From Anaeramoeba flamelloides (Eukaryota > Metamonada > Anaeramoebidae): DNA of 64,000 nt. Shown here one piece after another: positions 13,401-23,600 of this stretch (positions are counted from its first letter, which is position 1; the number at the start of each line of letters is the position of its first letter). A program made the position numbers and the translations under genes. The notes under the pieces are model-generated. The model was not told the DNA's origin. It searched no databases and saw only the letters and a list, made by a program, of their open reading frames with translations. Location of the stretch: assembly GCA_027625915.1 (NCBI GenBank), contig JANTQA010000075.1, positions 744,001 to 808,000 of the forward strand, read 5' to 3'.

Positions 13401-13777
13401 ATTTTGACTTTTGTTTTTGATTTTAAAAAGAAGAAAAAACTTTGTGTATATACTTACATGAACAGGTGTTAATTTATCAGTTACACGGTTAACAGCATAA
13501 GATCCACTTGAGGTTCTACTATCTGCGGCAATAATTACACCATCCTTAAAAGTTACTGCCATAACTGTTGTCTATGAAGCAATTAATAGTTAACAGGTTT
13601 AATTATTGGGTTTTGAACAAAAAGAAAAGTATTTATAAAGAATTAATGCTGATTTTAGTATTTTATGGGCGAAAGGTTATTCAAAAAAAAAGGAATTAAA
13701 AAGGTATCATTTTTATGTACACCAGTTTTGACTTCTTTACTAAGGTCATAAAGAAATTCTTTTTCAAGATCAAACAT
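10447..13777 (-). CDS. PSMB6: 20S proteasome subunit beta-1 (PSMB6-like), 4 exons
   Basis: Exons are 13777-13721, 13571-13458, 13298-13048 and 10684-10447, giving 219 residues; introns are 149, 159 and 2363 bp with donors GTACAT, GTAAGT and GTAATT. Exon 1 encodes a short propeptide ending KTG, so autolysis after Gly exposes Thr1 of [11 protein letters not shown]. Counting from Thr1, the catalytic residues Asp17 (AADSR) and Lys33 (VTDKLTP) are in place, and Arg45 ([11 protein letters not shown]) marks the caspase-like beta-1 subunit and not beta-2 or beta-5. The late ARDGGSGG motif supplies Asp166 and Ser169. The subunit forms the caspase-like active site of the 20S core in cytosol and nucleus. 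The 19-residue propeptide is shorter than the human one. The stop follows KFWEK. Confidence 0.95.
11130..11860. repeat. T-rich dispersed repeat, copy 1
   Basis: This block, built of irregular T runs spaced by short phrases such as GAATCTTTTGAAACTTTTC and ending near GAGTATGGAGTAAATCC, is repeated in the same orientation at 45960-46612 inside alpha-SNAP intron 1. The best-matching part (about 11440-11530 against 46240-46345) is nearly identical, while the flanks are more diverged with length changes in T runs. No coding frame is visible. Confidence 0.8.
11946..12189. mobile_element. MITE family 1, diverged copy b
   Basis: The right end (AAGTGAAAATTTATTCCCAT, then ATTCAAACGATAG) and a weaker left end (TTGGATGCTTTGAAATTTG, then TATGGGTTAAAATTTCAG) match family 1 termini, with TA at each border. 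The longer interior and mismatched arms indicate an old copy. The left boundary is approximate. Confidence 0.55.
12600..12884. mobile_element. MITE family 2, diverged copy, reverse orientation
   Basis: The right border AATTGGGTAATAACAG followed by TA, and internal phrases such as AGATCTTTGGGTTTTTTCGAC, match family 2 copies at 47911-48164 and 62848-63099. The left end is not well resolved and may include a second partial copy. It lies within PSMB6 intron 3. Confidence 0.55.
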
Positions 13778-15326
13778 ATTGGAATTAATTTTAAGGGAGA
13801 GTGATTGAAATTTTCAAATAAAAAGAATTGGCAAAAAATGAACAATTCCTTTAGATTCTAAGTTTTTTTTATTTTTCCTTTTGGTTTGTTGTTGAGAATT
13901 TTAATGAATAACAAATTTAATTTAACAAAGGGTAAATTTGATATAAAAGGGATTAAACATATTAAATTTCAATATTTAAAATATTTAAGAAGATATTTTG
14001 GTAACACACAATTTTGTTTTATTTTACCAATGAGTCCCAAGTCCAAACTTTTAAAGTTTTTAAATTGATTTTTTTATTTAGTATTATGAAATATTTATAT
14101 TTTGTACATATAACTTTATATGAAAAAAAAATACTACAAAAATGAAAAAATGAGAAGTGAATGAAAATTATTAGCTTATTATTTAAAGGAAGGAATAATT
14201 GTTTAAGAAGATTCTACATTATATCATTTAATTATTTTTTTTATTTCTTATTTTCTTTTTAAAGGTTATTAAAAATGAGATTTTTAATATGAATCTTTTT
14301 GCTGGTTATTTGGTATTAGTTATGAAGGTCTGGATGATTGAAATCAATTATCAATAAAAAAATCTAGATAAAAACTAACATTTGGAAATAACCCAAGTAA
14401 CAATACAACAAAATAAAACTTGATACCAAAAGAAAATTAGTTACTTGTTATTTGATTAGATAAATAAACTCAAGGTTCAACAAAGAAAAATGTTGATAAT
14501 AATTTTATTAAAGTTCTCAATATTTTTAAAGAAAGGAATTTTTTAAATGGATTAAAAATTCTATTCCGTTTTTCTTTTATTTATTGAAGGGATTGATCAA
14601 AGATCCTCTTACAGAGCTGATTACTAATGTTAAATTAGTAATTTAGATTTAAAGAAAAAAAAATATTTTGGAATGGATCAAGTTCCAAAAAAAAATCAAT
14701 TCTTTATGGCAATTTTACGGAGTCAATTATTATAAAGATTAGAAATATTGGAATTGACTTAAACTGATTTTAAAAATAAGGATATCTAGATTAATGAGAA
14801 AAAATAAAAAATTTTTATTACTCAGCCCACATTCTCCTAGGATTTTTTATACTTGTATGTCATTTTTTTCAGTAAAAAACTCCAATTTATAAAAGAAACT
14901 ATTAATTGATTCAAAAATAAAAATTTTTAGGATTTTATAAATTAATTAATCTTCTTACTTTTTGAAAAGAGGAATCTGAAAAATCAATTATAAATATCAA
15001 TGTTGAATAGAATTTAAAAACTCCACTAAGTTAATTTCGAATTAATATATTGTAAAATAGTTCAAGTTGATAATGTTATGTTTTTTTTTTTAAAGTCAAA
15101 AAGGAAGTGGTTCAACTTCAATTTTAAAAATTTGAAAATTTGCAAACTATTTTATAGAAAATCAGTTGTCAAGAATCAAAATAAATCATAATTTTTTAAA
15201 TTATGCAAAATAAAAATTAATATTTGGATATCATTAAATTTTTAGATCATTTTCTATGTAATTACTCAGGTTCTATTTATATTTGTAAAATATGGATATC
15301 TCAATTAAAAATAAATAATATATCTA

Positions 15327-15349
15327 ATATATATATATATATATATATA
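15327..15349. repeat. (AT)n microsatellite
   Basis: An alternating AT run of about 23 bp lies just upstream of the first copy of the 1.2-kb dispersed repeat. Confidence 0.9.
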
Positions 15350-15669
15350 CTAATAATTTTAATATTATTCCTAATTAAGATTTAATATCTTTATTCACCC
15401 CCAATCATAATAAAAATATTTAAATATTTTAATTAATTACTATTTAAAAGTTTAGAAACCAGGAAATACCTAGTTTTACACGAATTTAAAAAAATAAAAA
15501 GATTTAAAAAATCATTTTTATATCTGGAAAATCTAACAGTGCCTTTTTTAATCAGCAAATTTTTTCCTAAATTCTTTTATTGTTTTAAAAAATTTCAGAG
15601 CTAACACAAGTAATTAATAACTCTTCCTTTAAATTAAAATAAAAATGTCTATATATCAATTTTTTTTCC

Positions 15670-16830
15670 CATTTAAGGAAGTAGGTCTATTAAACCATTT
15701 TGGAAATATTATAATTGTAGGCCCTTTATTAAATATTTTTTTATATTGTGTTTCTAGATGATTTTGAAACTTTGAAACCAAAATTCCTGTTCATTATTTG
15801 AATTGTGAAAAGAAAGCAAACCTAAAGTAAATTAGAGTTGAATCTTTCATTTGCCAATTTTTGAAAGATTTTTTTTTTAATATATTTTTGGTTTTATTGA
15901 ATTGTTTTTTTTTTTTTAATCGTGAAATTGTTAAAGGGATGTGCAAAATTAATCCTAGATAAATAATGTAACAGATCTAAAGTGAAGGTATGTATTTTAA
16001 ACAAATCTTTTGTTGTACAGGACCAAACAAGAAAGATCCCATTTCCTCAATAAATTTGTTTAAATCAATAATGAAAAAAAATATACATTTTGAACAAAGT
16101 ATAATTAAGAAGATTTGTTTTTCTATATCTTATTAAATTTGATCAATTCAAAAAATTCATTATCTCGAATTTCACCAAACATTCCTATTTATTATTATTT
16201 TACAAACCTTTTGTTATAAATTTGTTTTCAAAATTCTTTTTTCAAATATTTTTATCAAACAAGGCCAAAAAAAAGAATACTGTTTCAAATAATACAATTA
16301 AAAGAATTCAATTTTTGAAATTATAAAATAGTTATAAAAGATTAAACCCAAAATAATTGAAAATTTTCAGAAAAGATTTTAATCAAAATTTAGAATTATT
16401 ATCAGTTATCATTTTAATGGAATTTAAATAATTAAGTACATCAAACAAATAGACAATAAATCTTCATTTCTAAAGACGAATTCAAAAAATATCCTATTTT
16501 CTTTTTACTAAATCTTGAATTAGACATAATACAATCAAAATGGGATTTAAAAATTCTTTTTGAAAATTCTTTAAAATAAAAAGTAATTTGAGAACTAAAA
16601 TTTTTGAAACAAAAGTATTTATATCCAGAATTCAAAATAAAAACAAATTAAGAAGAAGTAAATTGTATCAAATGTTAGAGATAAGACCACGAAAGAAATG
16701 ATTTTTATTTATTTTTTCTTGATAATTTTGTCATTTTTTTGATTTCAATTTTTATATTAGTATCAAAATATCTTATACTAGGAGATATTCAATTCTCGTC
16801 TTTATTAAAATATTAATTTATTTGGTTAAG
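15670..16830. repeat. 1.2-kb dispersed repeat (family 6), copy 1
   Basis: The segment shares collinear blocks with 27467-28690 and 37030-38225, all on the same strand. Shared phrases include TTAAGGAAGTAGGT at the start, AGAGTTGAATCTTTCATTT, GATTTTTATTTATTTTTTC and CTTATACTAGGAGATATTC near the end. Divergence is moderate with many small gaps. No protein-coding frame is conserved among the copies. This copy sits about 0.9 kb upstream of the giant gene. Confidence 0.75.
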
Positions 16831-17693
16831 GGACTAGTCTCTATTATTTTTTTTTTTTACCAATTTCTAAATAAGGATACCTAATCTATAAATAACTTTA
16901 AATTGAAAATAAACAGGTTTTTTCAAATCTAAGTAATTGGCAAAAAATTTTCACAATCTCTATTAAATTTAGGTAAAAAAATTTAAGAGAGATTAGTACC
17001 TTAAAGAAAAGATTGTAAGAATTCATTTTGAAAAACTTTGGAACTCAAAATAGGTCAAACATACCGATCTTAAAAAATAAAAAATGGCTATAAAATAGAA
17101 AAAGGAAAACCAGATGAAACTATTGTAATTATCTTTGAAAAAAAGCTTCTACCAAAAAATATCAAATGTTCATGGCAATTTAAAAGTTGTAAAAAAAAAA
17201 AGATAACAAATAAATATAAATTCAAAAAAAAAAAGATTTATCAAGATTACTTTAATGAGTAATAATCAAAGGAAACTGTTAATTTACAAACTAAACCAAA
17301 TTTTCATTTAATTTTCCCAAAAAAAATAAAATCATAAGAAATAAAATAAACGCCAAAAGTCACAACAGTAAAAGACGAAATCAAAATATACTCAAGGTTT
17401 AAATTCACAAATTATTTCATTTTGACTTTGATTGGTAAAACAATTTTTGAAAGGTGAAATGAATATATTGTTCGATTTATTTTTTAATTAACATCAGATA
17501 AGTTTAACTTTAAGAAACAATTTCAAAGCCTCACAAACTGTTAATTAAAAACTAATTCCTCATTTTTTTCTTTTAAAAAATAATACCCTTCCTTTATCCC
17601 AAAAATTAACAAAATAACTTTTTTTTTTTTTTTTTGAACATCAAAGGAAACACAAAAAACAAAAAATAAAAAACAATTTTTAATTGAAGAGTG

Positions 17694-20600
17694 ATGTTAA
17701 AACAAATTGAGTCAAACGATTACTCTGGAATTAAAAAGGGTTTAAGTGAAGGGAAGATTGATCCGAATGAAATACTGGAATCGACTGGGTTTACGCTCTT
17801 GCAGCAAAGTATCTTGTTACAAAAAGAAAAAATATCGGAATTGTTATTAAATAAAGGAGCCAAACCTGATCTTGAAGGACCAAATAAACGCAGGGCACTT
17901 CATTTTGCATGTTTAAAAGGATCTGAGAAGATTGTCAAAATATTGATCAAAAAAGGATCTGATGTGAATTGTCTTGATGAAAAAAAAATGACAGTTCTGC
18001 ATTGTTGGGCTTTATGCGAAAAAATTTCTTCAAATATTTTAAAAATATTGATCTCAAACAATATAAATCTAAATTCTGTTGACTCTTCCAACAGATCAGC
18101 ACTATATTTCACTATTGCGAAAAACAAGCAGGAAAAAGCCAAGTTATTAATCAAATCTGGATTCAAGTTAACAACAAAACAAAAAAACAAAATTGAACAA
18201 GAAATCTATAACAAAAATTCAAAGCCAATACCAAGATGGGTTGAACACTTAATAACAATTGACAAGAAAAAAAAAGGCCAGGAAGAAGAGAAAAAGAAAA
18301 AGAAAGTCAAAAATATAATTAGGATTTTTACAAAAAAAAAGAAAAACAAAGAAAAAGAAAATGAAAAAGAAAAAAAAAAAATTGAGCTGCCTGTAGTCAG
18401 AAGAAAACATAGAAGAGGCAAGTCAGAGTATATTGGAAAGAAAACAGGAGCAAAGATTCACAGGGAATCTATTCAAAAACTCTTGAAAGGAAATGTATCT
18501 GATGAAGAAGCCAATGGAAATAAAAAAAACCAACAAGAAATTTTTGATAACAAAACATCAGAGCTGATGCAAAGAAGGTTTTTGCAACAAATGAAAGAAG
18601 AATCAAATCGAAAAAAAAGTTTAAAAATTAAGAAACTAACAAACTCAAAGTCAGAGAGTAGTCTGGGAATACTAGACAACGAGGGGTTTCGAAAAGAAAA
18701 AAGAGCAAAAAAAAGAAAGGAATTTTCTATTAAAAGAAAAATGGAAACCAAAGCATTCAACCTCTCTGAGAAAACTATCAAAAATAATATGTCACAAAGA
18801 GCACAACGGTTAGAAAAAAGAAGAGGAAAAAGAGAAACCACTCGTAACAATTTAAAAGAATATCAAATTGTTTTAGAAAAATCCAAAAAGAAATGCGGAC
18901 CACACAAAATTAAGGCCAATGAAATGCTGATTTTTTTATTAAAAAGAATAAAAACACTTGAAGAGATCCAAAAAGAAAAAGAAAAAAAAAATGAAAAAGA
19001 AAAAGAAAATGAAAAAGAAAAAGAAAAAGAAAAAGAAAATGAAAATGAACAAGACAAGAAATTTTTAAATAAATTAATTAAATTAGCAAAGAAACTGCTT
19101 GATGAATTAGATGAAACATTAAAGCCTGTTTATTTAAAAAAAAATTACAAAAATGGCTATCAATTGAAATTAGATCAAAAAGCAGAAGAAATTCAAGAAA
19201 GCAGTGATTGGGAATCACCATTAGAATGGACAACAAATTCAGACACAGACTCTGATTTGATTTCAGTTTCCGTTTCTAATGAAGAGAATGAGAATGAGGA
19301 TGAGAATGATAATTCAGAAAATAATAACGAAGATCAAAAAAAAAAAAAAAAAAAAAGAGAAAAAATTAATTCTGACATTGTTTATTCGGAACAATTATTA
19401 AAATTAATTGACTTACACAAAAATGATAGATCTAATAAAGAATTGATTCTTAATAAATGCTTTACAATTATGGAAGATTTGGCAGGAATTTTTCAACAAG
19501 AAGACAAATTAATTGACTCCCAAAAGGGAGTCGAAATTATTAAAATTAATCAAAACAATATCAAAAAATTAATTAAACAATTTGATAAAAATTCAAAAGT
19601 CAAAAATGAGAAAAAAATAAAATTATTAAAAATTAAAAAAAAATTTCGAGAAACATCAATCAAAAGAAAAGAAAAGCATTTAATGAAAAAAAAAGAACAG
19701 GGAATAGAAAAAGAAGAAATTTTCAAAGAAAAAAAATTAAAAAGAGAGAAGGAAGTTCAAGAATTAAATGAAAAAATAAAAGTACTCAATAATTTAACCG
19801 AAAAAAATTTAGCAATCATTGAAATTTCAGAAAAAAATTTCAAATCAATAAAAAATCGAAATTCTCAAAAATTTGTACAAAATCTTTTACAAACAATTGA
19901 AGAGCAAATAAAACTTTTAAAAAAGAAAATGAAATTAAAAACTTTAAAAAATATTGAATTAAATGAAAAAGTGATTATTCATTATCCAAATAATTTTGAT
20001 TTAAATGATGAATTATTTGAAGAATATACTGAATTATTAGATATTTTCAATAATATTAATGAATTAATGGTTAATAAAATATTAAAGAATTCAAATACAA
20101 TTGAAAAAACTGGAAGAAAAAATAAAGAAGGAAAGGAAGAAGAAAAAGAAGAAGAAACAAAAAAAGAAGAAGAAGAAGAAGAAGAAGAAGAAGAAGAAGA
20201 AGAAGAAGAAGAAGAAGAAGAAGAAGAAAAAGAAAAAGAAATTAGATTAAAAAAAAATTCAAAAAAAGTTAAAGATTTGAATGATTTTTTAAAAATGTTA
20301 AGTAGGACAAATTTAATTTTAGAAAATATTAGGAGAATCAAAATCAAAAGAAAAAACTACCAAACTAAACAAAATGAAAAATTTTATAATATACAAGAAA
20401 AGAGAAATGAAAAAATCCAATTTGAATTAAAGGAAGACGAAAAAAGAAGATTAAATAGAAAAAAAATATCAAAAGAAAGAAAATTAAAAAGAGAAGAAAT
20501 TAAAAATGCAAAAAAAAGAAAAAAAGATCGAATACTTTTTGGTTTAAATAATAACGGTGAGTCTACAAGAAAAGAAAAACAAAAAATTATTAAAAACCAA

Positions 20601-23600
20601 AGTCAAACTTATTTAAAAAATTTAACAAAACAAAACAAAAATGAAAATTTGAATGAAACTCAAGGAAAAATTGAAAATATGTTAAAAAAAATTTATCAAC
20701 TAGCTGATGCTGAAGATACAAATGATAACGGAGATAACAATTTAATTTTATTTAAAGAATTTAACGAATTTGAAAAAGATTATAAACAACATCTTTTTGA
20801 TAACAATATGGATGTAAACAACAACGACAAAAACAACAACGATGACGACAATAACAAAGAAAAGAACGAAAATTATATCATCATCAATAAAAACAATAAC
20901 AATAAGAACAACAAAGAAAAAGTACAAGAAGAAAATAAAAATACAGATCAAAATCTAGAAAAATTAAGTATAATTAAAACTAGATTTGGTAAAGAACTTT
21001 TGGAAAAAGAAAAAATAATTGAAAAAGAAAAAGAGCGAGATATCGAAAAATTATATCAATCATTAGATAAATTAAATTCCAGTTTAAAAAAATTAAAAAA
21101 GGGAGAAACACCAAATAAAAAAAAAATTGAAAAACAGTTAAAAATTATTAATGAATTGGAAGAAAAAAAAAAAGAAAGGGAAAAAAAAAAAAAAAAAATT
21201 CAACAAGAGCAAGTAGAATTCATTGAAAAAAGACGAAAGATTTTGGAATTGAGAAAGAAAAGAAAAGAAAAAATTCGAAAAAAAAAAGAACAATTAAGAA
21301 AAATTAGAGAAAAAGAAAATCAAGAAAGAGAAATGATGATTAAAAAAAAAGCAAAAGAAGAAGAAGAAAAATTACAAAAAGCACGCTTTTTAAGAAATAA
21401 AATGAAAGAAGAGAGACTTTTAAAAAAAAAGCAAGAAAATGAAATTTTTAAAAAAAAAAAAATAGCAATAAAGCATAAAGTAGAAGAAAGGGAAAGGGAA
21501 AAGCAAAGAGAAAAACGAGAAAAGGAAGATAAAGAAAAAAAAGAAAAGGAAAAGGAAAAAGAAATAATGCGATCTGGAAAAGAAAAAATGAAAAACCAAT
21601 TTGATCAAATGAAACAAGAAAAAAAAAATAAAAAGCAATCAAGGAAAAAGAATCGAACAAAGATCATTGATGAAACAAAAAAAACACAAAAACAATTAGA
21701 TCCCGTTTTAGAAAGATTAAATAAAGAAAATAATGAAAATTATAATTTCCATTTAGATAACGCAATAAATACATTGGAAACGATTAATGGATTATTTAAT
21801 TCAACTATTCAATTATTAAATGAGCAACAACAACTCTCTTCAGAGAGTTCCAGTAGTTATGAATCTTGGGAAGAGGATTATTGGCCTATTTATTCTGAAT
21901 GTATTTCTGACCAAATGAATTTACAAAAAGATAAAGATGAAGAATTAAATCATTATATTGAAATTTATTCACAATATTCAAAAAAGGGCCAAGAAATTGT
22001 GAATGATAAAGAACCAATGGAAGAAGATTATTCAACTGAAATACTGGGGATAAAAATTAAATTGGTTGAAACTAATAACGAATTCCAAAAAAAAAAAAAA
22101 GAAAAAAAAAGGCAATTTTATGATCATCATTTATTAAGAAAAAAGGAATTTATCGAAAAACAAAAAAACACAAATATCGAGAAAATTGAAACTAATAAGA
22201 TAATTATTAATAAGCAGTTGAATAAAAACAAAGAATTCAACGATCAAAAAAGAAATGAAAAGAAATTAACCCAATTGGAAAAATTGGAAAAAATAACAGC
22301 TGCGAATGAATTAATGAGTAAAAAAATTAAAGAATGTAAAGACAAAATTAAATTGAAAAAAAAGAAAACCTTGCATAGAAAAGAAATGAGAAAGCAAATT
22401 AATCATTTCTACAAAAAATTGCAGCTGAAATTTGAAAAGTTAATTAAAGAATTGCAAGGTAAAAAGGAAAATCTTTTAAAAGGAATTAAAGATGAACAAG
22501 AGGGCATCATTAAATTGCCCAATCACGAAGGTGTCTCTAAAGAATTTGAAAAAATCCAAAATTCTTTCAATTGGTATAATTTTACAAATTTAAATAGTTC
22601 AGGAGATGATGGTGATGATTTGAACAATATCAATGCAGAAAGTGATGAAGAAATTGATTTATTAAATTTGGAAGAGATCGAAGATTTTGATTCATATGTT
22701 GAAAAGGGGAAAATATTAGACAATAAAAAGGAGAGAGATTTGCAAGCACTAAACCAAACCTTAGAAGAAATTGATTTGTTATATGAATTAATGGTCAAGG
22801 GGGAAGGAGAAGTGGAAGAGGAAGAAATAAAATTAATAGAAATAATTATTAAAAAAATTTTACATTTAAAAAAAGAAAAAGAAAACCGAAATCTGGAGAT
22901 TAAAAAAAGAAAAGACAAAAAAAGATTATATTTAATTAAGAAAAAAAAGCAAAGAGCAAAAAAATATAAAGAAGAAGTGATTAAAAAACAAGAAAAATCC
23001 AAAAAAAAATTAAATCGAAAAAAAGCAATCTTGGAGCAATATTTAAAAAGTCAAAAAGAAAAAATGAATATTGAAAAGGAAATTCTGATGAAAAAGCAAT
23101 TGGAAGAAAAAAAATTTTTAGAAAGACAACAGTTAATAAACAAAAGAGAACAAGAAAAAAACGAAATAAAGATGAAAAAAAAAAAGACAAATGATCAGAC
23201 AGGAAATGATGAATTGGAAAGGGCACAGGAAGAATTAAGAAGAAAAAGAGAACAGGAGGCCTTAAAAAAGAAACTATTAAAAGAAAAATTAATTTTGGAA
23301 AGAAAATTAAAAAAAAAACAAGAGGAAAAGGAAAAAAGGGAAAGGAAAATGGGAAAATGGAAAGAAGCCTATGGAATCAGAAAGGAACAGACTTTAAAAA
23401 AAAAGAATCAAAAAGTTGAACTAGAAAAAATTTTAAAAATAGTAGGTAAGGATGATTTAATAATCAAAAACTTGATTGAAAATACTTCAAATAATGGGAA
23501 TAATAATAACGAAAAAAAGGAACAAGAGCAAGGGAAAGGAGAGGAAAAGGAAAAGGAAACAAAAACAGAAAAGGAAAATGACAACAAAGAATATAACGAA

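Larger units (their letters stand above)
13778..17693. other. Divergent intergenic region between PSMB6 and the giant gene
   Basis: PSMB6 (minus) and the giant ankyrin gene (plus) point away from each other, so both promoters should lie in this 3.9 kb. No promoter element can be named. It contains an AT microsatellite, a dispersed-repeat copy (15670-16830), a run of 17 T at 17619-17635 about 58 bp before the giant gene's ATG, and otherwise unremarkable AT-rich DNA. Confidence 0.6.

Noticed and set aside
17691-17693. GTG as the start of the giant protein
   Set aside because: ATG follows immediately and is the normal eukaryotic start. Other apparent starts at 4368, 48828 and 57703 are TTG codons inside longer exons.
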